Assembly (NCBI GenBank): GCA_958450365.1
Contig: CAUEEP010000750.1
Span: forward strand, 682,001 to 746,000
Direction of reading: 5' to 3'
Length of the DNA: 64,000 nt
From: Mesorhabditis belari
Taxonomy: Eukaryota > Nematoda > Chromadorea > Rhabditida > Rhabditidae
Part shown: in pieces, positions 23,101 through 35,212 of the stretch
How positions within the stretch are numbered: the stretch's first letter is position 1
How the letters are laid out: every line of letters begins with the position of its first letter
Notes under the pieces: generated by a model
The model's database searches: none
Seen by the model: the letters and a program-made list of their open reading frames with translations, nothing else
Told to the model about the DNA's origin: nothing
Translations under genes and position numbers: made by a program

Positions 23101-25338
23101 TTTTACAGAATTTTTTAAAATCGCAGAAAACCAAAAGAGTTGATCATTTTCAATGGGAACGGCCAAACCTACCTCCATTTAGAGAGCCAAATCTCGCCAA
23201 CAAAGTAAAATGTGAAAATTCCGGATAGTTTAAATACGCTTACTAATAAACTAATACAATACTAATAAAAATACTAATAGAAAGTCTCAAGAAAGACCGT
23301 TCTATTAGTATTTTGTTCTGGAAATACGGTATTTTATCCACGCTTTAGCGGGTAAAATGTCGAAAATAGCACCCTTCAAAATGCCACGAGTTTTTCAAGG
23401 ATCGATCAATTTTTATGTTTTTGGTTTGAAAATGACCGCAAGACTCTCGTGCATAAAAGTTACTATCCGGAATTTTCCCATTTTACTTTGTTGGCGAGAT
23501 TTAGCTCTCTAAATGGAGGTAGGTTTGGCCGTTCCCATTGAAAATGATCACCTTTTTTGGTTTTCTGCGATTTAAAAAAAATCTGTAAGACGGTTTTCAA
23601 AAAATTTTTCGGATTCGGATTCAGCGCATTTTTTGCATCGAATAGTGGATATCGGCAAGCAAACTAACGGCGAACCCATTTTCACGCGAATGTACAAACC
23701 TGATCACTAAATCTTTCAATTTCCTATCTGTACACTTGATTTCTTCCAGTGAATATTTCCCGTGCCACAAATCATAAAAAAAATCATACTCTTTGAATAT
23801 TTTTGAAGTAGAATAGTCCGAATGAACTAATCTGTAAATATAACTTTGTTTGGAAATCGAAACTGTTAATGCCTCCGCTCAACGATTTCCCAAATAACTA
23901 GTCCAATTGAGTACAAATCTGTCGATGATGTTATCTAAACACTTTCTGTATCCATTTATTCATTACTAAACAACCAACCAAGCGTTGATTCGGATATCCA
24001 TAAGCTTCGGGACTCATATAACGAAATGTTCCAGCAAGTGTGATTGTTGTTGTTAGAGAATTTGGATCTAATAAACGAACAGAACCAAAATCACCCAATT
24101 TCAGAATGAAATCACGAGTGACAAGAACACTAAAAAGCATTAAAACAAATAAATTCATAGATCAATTCATTGTAATGCAAAGGGCTGTTCCAAGTGAGCC
24201 AAAAGCCAAAGGACCAAAGTCAATTAGCCTTAGGAACAGCCCTGGTAATTGAATTGAACAGCTTCTGAATTGAATCGATTAAATGAACATTAATGAATAA
24301 AAATTGAATAATTTGTCTAAGAGCTTTCAATTTATCCCACACAAAACAACAACAACACTCACTTGCTCGGTTTAATATCTCGATGAACAATTCCAACTTT
24401 CTGTAGACAAAGAAAAGCATCAAGTAAATGCTTTGACCAACCATAAACTGTTTGCATGGAATAAATAATCGATGGATCTTTTAAAACTATAAAATCGAAT
24501 TCTTTCCTTTTCAATTTCTAACTAGGAAAGGTGGCCGACTCAAGGTGGGATTTCTAAATGGGACCTAAACCACCTTATGCAGTTTTACACGGGGAATCCG
24601 ATTTTGCTTTTAGATTTTCCTAAATGGCACGCAAATTGAAAACAAAACAGTGGAAACATTAAGATAAATGAAAAGCAAAAGCTTTTGCTGCAAAAGGAAT
24701 TGAACCTGCGCAAAAAAGCGTAACTTGTTTCAGAGACAAACCTTTTATCAACTAGGCTACCACGGCATCTGTTAAAGAAGTGTGTGCGCGTTTTTGCCTT
24801 CCTCTACAGATTATTACTCAATCGGATTTGATTGGAACGATTGGAAATTACTAGAAGATCATCGAAATGCCAGTCTAGAGAAAAATAGACGCAAACTTCT
24901 AGCTTCCAAAAACGTTTTGTTAATATCTCGCGCTTGGTGTCATTTGGAAAATCTAATCGGATTGGTAAAACTGCATAAGATGGTTTAGATCCCATTTAGA
25001 AATCCCACATTGAGTCGGCCGCCTTCCCTAGTAAGAAGACAAACCATCACTTAATGATTTCCTTTCACAATATTCCATCTCAATCACATTATAATCTCCA
25101 ATTTCTTTAAATCCGAAATATTGAACAATATTTGGATGTTGAAATCTCTCCAAAGCTTCACATTCTTTTCGAAATGTTTCATCATCTGTTTGTGGGCTCT
25201 TTAGAATGTACTTGGCGGCTTTTTTGCTGAAACCAAAGAGATTTGATCGAACGCATCGAAAACTCACGTATTTTCCCCAAACACGACAACAAATCCAAAA
25301 GCTCCACTACCAATAACCGTCGATTCCTCGGCGCACAT
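20142..25338 (-). CDS. Gene B: tandem paralogue of gene A
   Basis: Exons follow gene A: 25268-25338, 25045-25226, 24363-24486, 23979-24129, 23873-23934, 23700-23831, 22857-22929, 22727-22816, about 22545-22678, 21495-21800 and 20142-21455. The kinase has GSGAFGFV, AAKYILK, HRDIKPS, GDFGS, GTFRYMSPEA and DLYSIGLVIWEIVERR. Then come a linker with IRPIGFDGTKQ, a Ser/Asn-rich cytosolic stretch ending RKVNKR, a hydrophobic segment (MLCLFLWMLLSC onward) and about 430 residues resembling the A ectodomain (CPNYFLFAK...LLLQFPTYDDEE against CPNYFLFARV...LWIQIPTLEGEE). Relative to A it lacks about 12 residues where foldback F5 now lies in an intron. The junction between the GFDG exon and the next does not keep frame with the obvious GT donor, so a GC donor, another splice or a lesion must be considered. 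Confidence 0.7.
21890..22455. repeat. Foldback F4 with tRNA-like loop
   Basis: Arms 21890-22030 and 22280-22455 are inverted copies (CACCTCGGTTTTGGGCCGAG, ACATTTTGTTCAGTTTTTT, ATGGTGTATGTCG, TTGAGATATTTC). A plus-strand tRNA-like segment (about 22083-22163; box A GTGGCCTAGTGGATAGTGG, box B-like GGTTTAGATTCGACTGC) lies between them. It is inside an intron of gene B. Its termini resemble F3 and F7 around GGGNCCTA or GAGACCTA. Confidence 0.8.
22965..23695. repeat. Foldback F5 inside a gene B intron absent from gene A
   Basis: The inverted arms start ATGGGTTCGCCGTTAGTTTG (left) and end with the complement near 23670. The inner arms share CTCTAAATGGAGGTAGGTTTGG and AAATTCCGGATAG. The GT donor at 23699 and the AG acceptor at 22930 lie just outside the element, within about 35 nt. 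No tRNA-like sequence is seen. Confidence 0.75.
24530..25025. repeat. Foldback F3b, copy of F3a in gene B
   Basis: It has the same order as F3a: left arm from 24535, minus-strand tRNA-like sequence at about 24690-24768, gene B-like fragment at about 24795-24905, and a right arm ending near 25022. The right arm has more small deletions than F3a. Confidence 0.75.
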
Positions 25339-25834
25339 TCAATTGAGTGGATTTTTTGAGTAGCACAAAATCGATACACGTGCAACTCACGGAAAAAGAC
25401 AGTGAGAGATATCCTTGAATAACTACGAAAAAGAGAAATGATTCATAAAGAGCACGCTCTTTCGCATTTGATTGCACGCACCAAGTATGACTAAAATAAT
25501 GATAGAATAAACACATAATATGCACGATTTCGCTGTAAAGTCTATGTAGTTATAAGTCCAATTTGCTGGAAAGGTGTTTTCTAAAGCAAGAATCGGCCAC
25601 CTATCTTTTGGCTTTAACGTTCCTAAACGTTTCAAAGAAATGGGGTTTACAGCGAAATGTGGTTTCCCCACGATTCAGACTGCTTTAGCTTATTTGTAAA
25701 TTGTTTACGTTATTGAAACGTCGCGCTTTGCTCTTTTGCCAAGCCTAAGCTAACCGATTGAAGATCCATTTAACAATACGGTGATAAGCAGAGCAAAGGG
25801 GAATCTTTTAGTAAGTGATGAACATTTTGAAATG

Positions 25835-25874
25835 TTTTTTTTTAAAAATTTTTTTAATAATAAAAAAAAAATGG

Positions 25875-25963
<89 letters not shown>

Positions 25964-25966
25964 AAG

Positions 25967-26042
<76 letters not shown>

Positions 26043-26082
26043 AAAAAAAAAATTTAAAAAATAAAAAAAAAAAAATTTAAAA

Positions 26083-26132
<50 letters not shown>

Positions 26133-26370
26133 AAAAAAAAAAAAAAAAAAAATATTAAAAAAAAAAATTGAAAAAAATAAAAAAAAAAAAAAAAAAAAAG
26201 GAAAAAGGGGGTTTTTTTTTTAAATTTTAAAAAAATTAAAAAAAATTAAAAAAAAGGGGGGGAAGAGGAGGGAAAAAAAAAAAAAAATTTTTTAATTTTT
26301 TTAAAAAAAAATTAAAAATATAAAAAAATTTTTTTTAAAAGATTTTTTTTTTTTTTTTTTTTTTTTCTAT
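25835..26370. other. Homopolymer-only stretch, probable consensus artefact
   Basis: This consists of long A runs with short T and G runs and no recognisable biological signal. It has the same character as 11985-12480. Confidence 0.75.
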
Positions 26371-26379
26371 GAAAAAAAT

Positions 26380-27440
26380 AAAAAATCATTTGTAATTTGT
26401 AAAAATCATTTGTAACTAAACGAATTGATTATAAAAATAACATTAAAACATTGTTAAAACAAAGAAATGAACGATCAGATTAGGAAAAATAAAAGTCGTA
26501 CAAAAGAAAATCGACTAATAACACTAAAGGGTCATGAAATTCAAAGGTGTCTTAAGAAATCCTGTGTACTTCTATAGGTTTTATATTTCACAGCAATCAT
26601 ACAAATCATTTCTCTCTTATCAGCCAATTGACAGAAAAAGAAGGTTTTTTTGAATTTGTTTTTACTTTTGATTGGATAGACGAGTATCTCATACCATAAA
26701 CCCCACTCATTTTCCTCTAAAACATCGGGAAAAGTGAACAGTTTTTTTCGATTGTTTTCAAAAATAACGTCTTCTGTGACACGCTTTGAAAGCTATTGAG
26801 AGCTCAAACGATTGCCTGATTCATTCTCAACCAGTAGAACAACCCACTTTTGTTCCTAACCGCCCCAAAATCTTTCTTTTTCATTTTTGTGAAAGAAAGA
26901 TGCAACTGTGCTGTACTCTTCCTCAACCCACCCGGAAAGAGGAAGATCTCCATAGTTGCTCATAGATTTTGCGTCTTTGCGTGTCAAAAACTTCCCATAC
27001 CTCATTACTATATGTAAATTTCATTTTTTTGACAAGATGAATATTTTTAAATATTTTTCAACTACTCTATATGAAAAAAGTCTCTCAAGTCGCTGGAAAA
27101 CTTTTTCCAACGTCGATTCGGGATAACCGCTTTAAAGCATGCTCTAGCTACTGTAAACCCGGTCTAAACATTTATCCATGATAATCTTTGTGAAGATAGA
27201 ATTACGTTACTGTAACATGCTAGGTTCGGAAAAAGTTTGCAAGTCTCAAAGCCTATTTTTGTCACAAATCTACTTTTCGCTTACCTCACTTTTCCTGCAA
27301 AATTTGCTCTCGATTCCCTATGTTTCCGGTATTTTAATGAAATTCGAGAATTTGAAAAATTTGAAAACCTCTGTGATTCTTTTGTATGCATAAAAACTTT
27401 TAGAAGTAAAAACCTAATAAGTGTTATTTTTGTATTTTCT
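26380..27440. other. No gene recognised
   Basis: AT-rich sequence upstream of gene B on its strand. I see no convincing splice-joined coding run, tRNA-like box pair or terminal repeat here. Open frames near 27178-27476 have no supporting splice signals or family motifs. Confidence 0.5.
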
Positions 27441-28900
27441 CACCTAGTATTTATCACCAGTTACAAAGCCTGGTGACACCGATAATGTGACGGATTGTGT
27501 CAGCAATCCTTTCACATAGACAAACGTATTTGGATCACAATAGATGTCTTGTAGTTTCTTCTCCTAAGAGAATAGATAAATATTACAAAAACCTTAAGTT
27601 CGCAAAAGACGGCCTTGAAGAAATGCCATAAAACTGCCATAAAACCGTTGACCATAGCCAGCTCCATATGTTTTATAGATGTTTTATAGATGTCTAAAGA
27701 TGTTTTATAAATTATTCAATGCAAAAAAAAACCTGTTTTAATCTTTGTTGGTGGTGGCAATCCCAATTGCTTGATCAAACCAAAGACGTAGCTATACGTT
27801 TTTTCAACAGAAATGCATATGCACACGGAACGGAAAGATGTTCCATCTAAAATAAGATTGTAAAAACTCTAATATAACAAAAAAACTTCAACCCCATCAC
27901 TAGAATTTGAGAAAATCAAAAGGGAGCCGCATGAAACGTCCCATCAATCCTCCAAATTGAGTGCCAAAAGTATTTAACTTTTGTTATTAAAGTTGAAAGT
28001 TTAAAGAGTTTAATATACCTGAAGCAACATACCGATTCCCCAATCAGTAGCAAAGAATTTCATTGCGTTTGCGTTTAGAGCTGGATAGTTTGAGTAGTTA
28101 TCATATCGTAAAAGTAAAACTCCTAAATGTAAATATTTATGAGGCTGACATAACAACAACAAAGGTTTCAGTGATCGGAGCAGGCCAATTTCTGTCGCCG
28201 TCGATTTTGACTTGCCGGCCGCCATTTGCTAAATTCCGTTGGCATTGAGAAAAGGTAAAAGATGTGGGCGAGCTCCGAGGGCACGTCGTTTAATAATTTA
28301 GTTCGTCGGAACTCCAGCAATTCGATCGTTTTTGGTGCCACAGTGTATCTCACGTATCTAAAAATATAAACAAGAACCAATAAGTTAAACAAAATAATAA
28401 TTACCTCTTGTGTTTCTTTCAATAGCAGGCAGGTCGTAGCGTGCTCGTTGGTGATAGAAAGGACTCCAGTCGCTTCATCTTTATGCATCCTTCCCCGGCA
28501 ATTTGTTTTCGTACAACTGAAAGGAAACTTTAAAATGTTCAACGAAAAATATCCAACAAAACTAGTAAAAAGAAATTACCGATAAGCTGTAGCTACTTCT
28601 TTTCGGATAGTTTTGCCCTTCCAATACTCGTGTCCATCTTCATCTTAAAGTAACACTCCACCTTTCTGAGATAGCGACAACCCTAAATGAAAAAAGGTGT
28701 TGAGAAATAAAAATTTTGCAGAAAAGAGTAAAAACTAGCTTAATCCATCTTATAACATTTGTTCTACATCAGAGAAACAAAATTATTACCGTAAACAAGT
28801 ATGAATTTCTTGCAAACGATATTATGTGAAAAGTACCTGTGATCGTCGCTAGCCACGTCGAATCACTTGCAACGACCCTTCTATCCCTTCAGGCGACGTT
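27440..28900 (-). pseudogene. FLYWCH finger and MULE-like transposase remnant
   Basis: On the minus strand, exon-like pieces read GHEYWKGKTIRKEVATAYR, then CTKTNCRGRMHKDEATG and TNEHATTC, the Cys/His order of a FLYWCH-type finger. A downstream piece is DGTSFRSVCICISVEKTYSY, then VFGLIKQLGL. It resembles the region after the first catalytic Asp of Mutator-like transposases (DGTF...T-x-x-TY...VF). GT/AG signals join several pieces, but frames drift between them. I read this as a decayed element or a domesticated gene that I could not fully assemble. Confidence 0.4.
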
Positions 28901-29489
28901 CTTTTATCTGAAAAATACACAATTAACTACTAAGCACAGTAAAAACCAGAAAAAAAAATGAAAAACAAAATGTACCACGTTGTTTGTCTAAAATGGGCCA
29001 TAAAACATGATTTTGATGATGAAATAATCCGTCGGTTTGTCAAAAATTTAAAATTTTTTAAAAATAACAAAAGTTACAAGTTTTTATGAGAAGTATCAAA
29101 ACATTGGAGTTGAAAAATCTAGTCGCAGTCTTTTTCGATTTGGTGTTATTTTGTATGGGCGCTGTTTTAAACGGCGCTGTTTTGGTGGCACTATTTTGAC
29201 TAGGTCCCAGATAAATCACTAAAGTCTTCAAAAACTTGAATTGACACCAAAAATAATTGTCATTGGTGAGTACCACTGGTGGTACGCATTGTCGCGAATG
29301 TGTTATAGGCTGGTGAAGGGTCTATCCCAAAACAACGCCGCCCAAAAAAAATTATTTTCTAGCTTTTTGCTTTTATTTTTTCTTTGCTGTTTTTAACTTT
29401 TTGTGTTTTTAGGGTAAAAAAGGTGGAGAAGCCGATTTTTTTAAAGTTTTACGCCTAGAAACCTGCGGTAGCGTTTATTAAAGTGATTT

Positions 29490-30016
29490 TAACCAAAAAT
29501 AACGAAAAAGATTGGATTGTGTTTGGACGTGTTTTTCAAAGGCTATTTGGTTATGCGTAAAACATATAGTGGATGATTTTAGAGCTGCAAATGAAAAAGA
29601 AACCGTGAAATTTGCCCGACTTAAAGACGATCTGGAGCTCAGCTTTTTTACCGCAACTTTTGTAAGTCAAATGTAGTATTGAGACTTTAAAACAACTTTT
29701 TTTTAGGATGAAAGACCTGAATCGACCTTTGTAATTCATGGCTACTATCTGGAGGTGAGAAAATGTTTCTTGTTAGTAATAAATCTTTCAGGAACACGAA
29801 GCGGATGATGGAAACAGTGCAATCTTTGAGATTAGTCATCGCAGTCAATTCCGCTCGGATCGGCATGAACATAGCATCAAATTCCGAGTGGATCGCGAGG
29901 ATTCGAGAAAAAAGTTAGTGCCTAATATCAAGCAACAATTGTTTACTCTTATACTAAAATTAATATTTAGATGGCCAAACGCTTTAAATCGAGCATTAAC
30001 GACAACTAAAGAATGA
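29490..30016 (+). CDS. Unrecognised small gene, C-terminal exons only
   Basis: Four exons join in frame: an open stretch ending 29661 (KFARLKDDLELSFFTATF), 29707-29754 (DERPESTFVIHGYYLE), 29792-29913 (rich in Glu, His, Arg and Asp) and 29971-30016 (WPNALNRALTTTKE then stop). The exon lengths keep phase, which supports a real transcript. No ATG was found in frame upstream, so the 5' end is missing or spliced in from an exon I could not locate. The product is charged and probably soluble. No family was recognised. Confidence 0.5.
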
Positions 30017-30390
30017 GACTGCCTTATCCAAAAAGTAGCTTGTGATTATTTTTTGCCCAAAGATGATTGTGTTACAAAGTGTGCTCTTAAACTTTACTGA
30101 TGCCATATCTGTAGCTTAGATGTAAATATTTTGGAGCATGTCATGTTGGGAGGGGGCCTTTTTTTCTTGCGACAACTTTTTCTGGACCAATTTTTTTTGT
30201 GAAATACTAAATACCAACTTTTTCCCGCTTTCATCAAAATCTGTTGCATTAAAAAGTGTTTGTGTGATAAAATTTTACTAGATACCTCCAAATTTTAGGG
30301 ACTAAATAACCTGTAAAGAGATCAACGACATGCATATCACAAACGAATCGAAAAATCAAAAAAAATCAAAACAAAGTGAGAAACAACAAC

Positions 30391-32609
30391 TTAACTTTCC
30401 GTAAGATACATCGTCCACAATTTTTTATCCTCCTCGTTGGCAAAAGTCGGTATCAAATTTGCTCGAGACACTGACAAGAAGCCTTCATCGAGTGATGGTT
30501 CCTGATAAAACATGTTGAAAATGAATGTTTCTTGGTCTTACATTGAATTTACTGGAGTGCATTCGCAAAACCATCGTGGAAATCTCGGAGCCAGCTTTCT
30601 TCAAAAGACGATAGCGAATGTTATGAGCCTGTAACAATTGTTCATATTAAGCCGTATAAATATGGTATTGACGAATCTGACAAAAAAATGAAATGTGTTC
30701 TTGCTAACGAATTGTTCATGTCAGCATTGCTATAAAGATTACAAATCTGCCTACAATTTGTACCCAATATTGCAAGTTTAGAAATCAACTGCACCCAAAA
30801 CTCACCGCCATATTGTAATCGGTGTTCATGACAAAGCATCGACAAGGAACTTTTGCACCTTGAGCCATGGCAATGTAACGCTCTCTAAACAACAAGTGTT
30901 ACAGTTCAAACAAATATCTACCTGGACTCAACGTCTGGATTTGTATTGTCCACCACAACGGAATTTCCTTTCTAAAACTGATGGTGACAAACAATTTCCA
31001 ATCAATCTACCTCTAAAGCCCTTCTCCCTTCTTGAACACATTTTTGCCAAGAACCAAGTGTATCCCGATTCACGATCACGTAACTAAACTGAGAAATTTG
31101 AGCTATCGAAGACTGAGAAATATACCCATGTTTTTCAGCAAGCATCTTGGCAAGGGTGCTTTTTCCAGAGCCTAAACACAATTTCTTAAAACTTGATGAG
31201 CAAAGCCATGCCTGGAAATCCAACAAGAACAATCACTTCCTTCTCTTCGGATGCTAAAGGTGCATCTAAAAACAAAAAGTATGAAAAAATAGTCTTAATA
31301 AACTACCTTTTGGCTCCAAGAGACTCAAGTGTCTGCTGATATATTCTTTTGGATCGAAAGAGATCGGTCCCCAGGGCTCTTCTTCCTAAATTAGAAAATT
31401 TGGAATTAACGTTGGACATAAACAAAACAAATAGCATTTTATTCCAAAACTCACCTTTTGATTGAAGAAAAACTGCTCCGGCGTATAAAACTTCAGCCCA
31501 ACATTGCTGGCAAAGAGACGATCGGCGGCAGAGTGATCTTTCTTTGCCCGAATCTAAGAAGGTTATTAATCATTGTTAGTAAATCTTTCTCAAACCTTAG
31601 CTTTGTGTCTTCCGGCAGCATCTCCAACGTAAAACGAATCCGTGATCGAAATCTAAAATTTGTTAAAAATAATGATCTACTATATTATAATTTTGAAATC
31701 TATAATAAAACAAGCACCTTCTGCTCATCGTTACAATTCTCTTGCAGGTATTCAAACATCCCGATACAAGGTTTACGGTATCGATTTTTGCTTAGTGCTA
31801 AGAAAACCTGAAATTAACGTACAAATTAAAATTTATATCAATTCATACCTGAATCGGTACATTCAGCTTTTCAATGATTGCCTCAATTTTCCTCTTAAAA
31901 GCATCTGGCGTAATGTGGTCTTTCTAAACACTGGTATGTTCATAAAAACTATCAAAAACCTACGCCAATGCCATTCTGATTGCTGAAAAATACAAGCTTG
32001 TGTTCGCCAGCAGTATGCAGTTCTTTCAACTTCGTCGTGATCTAATAAAAAACAAGTTAAGGAAATTACTTCAATACCCACTCTAGGATCCATAATCACC
32101 CAATCGGTCTCGTCTTTGGGGAAAACTTTTCCGGATTTTGTTGTAATAATCGTGCCATCTAAAGAAAAGCGTAAACCCAAAAAAGCTTATTTTTAGAATA
32201 CCCAAATCGAAAGATGCTATTTTCGGTCGAGCTTCGACACCATGCGTCGTAAAAACCATGAGATCGCTTCCATCGACGGACCATTTCCCCGAGGCGGACT
32301 TTTGCTTCCCATTGAACATTTCTGTAAGGAAGAATTGCACAAAAGTAAAGTGACCTATTTATATTTGCATGCACACAAATTACACACTTGTGCTAAAACA
32401 AACGTCGCTTGTTCACGGTTGGTTATTGTTCTAGAATTAGGTAAGTAAGGTGAGTAAAATGATAAATTTAGGTTACTCTACTTGAAAATGAATCTGTAGT
32501 AGCAAACGACTTCTAATTTGGCTTAAAAGCTTAATTAAAACTTAAATTTTTAAAAAATACCCGTAATCGTCGTTTGTTGTTTCGGTTTCCCGGCGGCAGT
32601 TCTCTTCAT
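30391..32609 (-). CDS. pnkp: Bifunctional polynucleotide phosphatase/kinase
   Basis: Sixteen exons close exactly to 1224 nt (407 residues): 32561-32609, 32202-32321, 32082-32158, 31964-32041, 31849-31923, 31718-31807, 31596-31652, 31455-31553, 31307-31385, 31212-31265, 31126-31171, 31011-31083, 30922-30971, 30806-30884, 30542-30628 and 30391-30501. The phosphatase half has [13 protein letters not shown] (HAD motif, about 54-66), [21 protein letters not shown] and [10 protein letters not shown]. The kinase half has Walker A VGFPGSGKST (about 256-265), [29 protein letters not shown], and CRCFVMNT followed by HNIRYR. It would convert 3'-phosphate and 5'-hydroxyl DNA ends into ligatable ends for strand-break repair in the nucleus. 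It has no FHA domain before the phosphatase. The intron splitting the Walker A loop has a GC donor. Confidence 0.96.
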
Positions 32610-33142
32610 GATGATTGCACAATGTTTCCAAGAGAAGAGCCAAGACTGAGCGCAAAGCTAAAAAAAAAGATGAAAAGGTTTTGGAGAAAAAGAGAGAAAA
32701 ATGAGTCATTCTTTCACTGGACAAAACCCGTTTGGCCTTTCTTGTGCAAATTTCACCTTGATAAGAAAAGAAAAGCACGGAGGGAACTTTTGAATTCTAA
32801 AATTGAATGGGCACAAAAAATCAAGGAAAGAATTTTTGAAATATAAATATTTAACACGGATGATGGTCTAAACTGAGAAAAGTTCGAAAATTTGGCTGGC
32901 TAGATAATGTTTTGGTTGAATATTTTTTTGTTTTCAAAATTGGCAAATCATTCAAAATTTGCTTTCGAAACAACTGTACTTGCGTAAAAAGGGACTGCCA
33001 AAGATGACAGCGCTAAACCTTTACCATAAATGCTTTACATGTTTGAAAGTTTATCCAAAAAGATTCAGTCCGGATAGATAACTGGCGTAAATGGGTGTAA
33101 TTTGTTGTCCCGTGCACTGCTGGGGAAACATGCGTGAAAAGA

Positions 33143-34973
33143 GTGTCACTCCAAGTTACCCTAAAGTCGCGAGTATAAGTTCTGTCTGGTTTTCGCATGC
33201 AAATTGACGGTGTGTCGAGGGTTCGAACCCCGCTGCAGCATAACTTTTTTGCTTTTTAAGAACAATAGAAGTAAATTTATTGAGGCTTATAGCAATTTTA
33301 TGCTGTTATTTGTTGCTCCGGGCGCGGCTCGGCGCGTCCGCCCTGCTCCTCTCCGGTGCTCAGTCTTATGGATCCCTCCCTGGCCTCTTCATCCGGCCAA
33401 AGTCCACGTCGACGGTCGAAAGAGATGCTTTCCAGCGTCTTCTTCAACACTATCGTCTGGATGTATCCATGCACATAACAAATAGCAATGGTGATAGGCT
33501 GTCACCCTGTAGTATCCCGCGCTCCAAGAACAATAATAAAAGTTTATATAACAATAAAATGTATCAAAAAACCCAACAAAAGAAATTCAAAGCAATTAAA
33601 GCGACATAAAAAGAATTCTGTGCTTAGCTTCGAAACTGTTTCATCCGCAAAGCTCTTCGAAATCCATTGATAATGCAAGAGAGGGGACCGCATCGAAACT
33701 TTTCCTTACCCATTCCGAATTGTCTCGTAGCTCGCTCTCTTTTTCGTCCTGACAGGGTAAATTGGTCGTTTCGGCTATCGGACATCCATTCTTCCCAGTG
33801 AGCCTTTAGATTGTCCTTGAATGGCTATTGACGCTGATGTCAAGCGGTTGTAGAAATCGAGTCAGCCCTCCTGGAATCACAGCCAGCTTCGAGTGTTGCT
33901 GAATTTCAGCCTTGACATTATCGGTTAAGTGACAGCGAGCTGAGTCCAACACGAGCACTGATTCTTCGGATTTGGCCACCGGATTTGCTCTTCGCAACCA
34001 AATTTCATCGAGCCACTCCTTCATCAAGTCCGAATTCATCCACCCTGTCGGATTAGCTTTGATGATCACACCGGGAAAATTCCTTTAGGAAGAGTCTTGC
34101 GCTTGAAAATGGCATCGGTCGGAGTTTCGATCCATCGGCAGAATTCCGAGCACAACTGTGAAATTCGTCTCTCATTTCCCGTTGAAGCAATTGAAATATC
34201 ATCCTTTCCTTTACTTCGACTGTTCGGTTGGAAACAATATCGAATGGAACCGGAACCTCGTCTAAATTTCCAAAATTGTTTGGTGAAACATCATAAAATT
34301 CTCGAAGAACGATCGAAAAGATGATTTCTTGCTTTGACAGTCCTTTGGAAGTGGTTGTCCAACGCTCGTCCTCCGCCGCATCGACAAACCATTCCGCCTC
34401 ATGAAATTTTGAATCCATGAATTGCTGGGTGAAAACGGACGAATCCTAAGTTTCGTTGCAATCTTGATGGCTTCTCGTTTCATTGCCGGTCCATTTACAG
34501 CTCGTTGTTTTGATCGCCTCTCCAGAACCCATGCCTTCAGATCTTTCTCCACATCCGGCCATTTTGCCCTCAATCCTCGGAAAGCTCGATTATTTTTTGG
34601 GTGAAGTCATCAGTGCCGGCTCAGCTTGTTTCCAGCGGTTAATCATCTGTTCGGCGACTTCAAATTCGATCGCAGCCGCGTTCGTTCCAAATTTCCTCGC
34701 AAATTTGACCGCTTCGAGCTTCGTTTCGGCGGTGTACGACTTTCTCCTCATCGTATCTAAAATGAAAAAACGTTAGTAAAATAAAAAATAAAAAAAAACA
34801 ATAAAAAATAAAAACAAAAACAAAAAAAACAATAAAAAAAAAAAAAACAAAAAACAATAAAAATTAAAGAAAGAAGAAAGTTTTCCATCCCTTTAAATGC
34901 CCTTTAAATGTAAATTCAGAACTTATACTCGGATGAACTTATACTCGCGACTTTAGGGTAATTGGAGTGACAC
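33143..34973 (-). mobile_element. Tigger/pogo-like DNA transposon, degenerate
   Basis: Inverted ends GTGTCACTCCAAGTTACCCT (left) and the complement of GTGTCACTCCAATTACCCTA (right) continue into CGCGAGTATAAGTTC. On the minus strand lie a CENP-B/Tc5-type DNA-binding part (WPDVEKDLKAWVLERR, RPFSPSNSWIQNFMRRNGL) and a DDE part (DEVPVPFD, VLDSARCHLTDNVK, PGGLTRFLQPLD). Several frameshifts break it. A plus-strand half tRNA-like box (GAGGGTTCGAACCCCGC, about 33218) and a retrotransposon fragment lie inside the left half. Confidence 0.85.
33330..33535 (-). mobile_element. Non-LTR reverse transcriptase fragment
   Basis: The minus strand reads ERGILQGDSLSPLLFVMCM, a typical non-LTR reverse transcriptase core motif (QGDSLSPLLF). 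Only about 200 bp is recognisable, and it is more GC-rich than its surroundings. It is nested in the Tigger-like element. Confidence 0.65.
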
Positions 34974-35212
34974 AAACATTAACAATAAAATCTGTGAGTA
35001 GATTTGTGTGCAATTTTTCAACTTTTGTAATTCAAAGAATTTTATTTACCAAAAACATGAATCTCATTGAGTATAGAAATTTCGGCTAAACGAATTAAAT
35101 ATTAATACAGTAGATTCAAACAAAACTCAAAAACTAGAGCATCGATACCTACAATCTCTCTAAAAGCTCAATAATCAATAAAATTATTTTGGTAGAAATC
35201 AATTTTGAATGG

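Noticed and set aside
32574..32846. 90-codon plus-strand frame overlapping PNKP exon 1
   Set aside because: It is antisense to the PNKP start, Lys/Arg-rich, and has no splice or family support.
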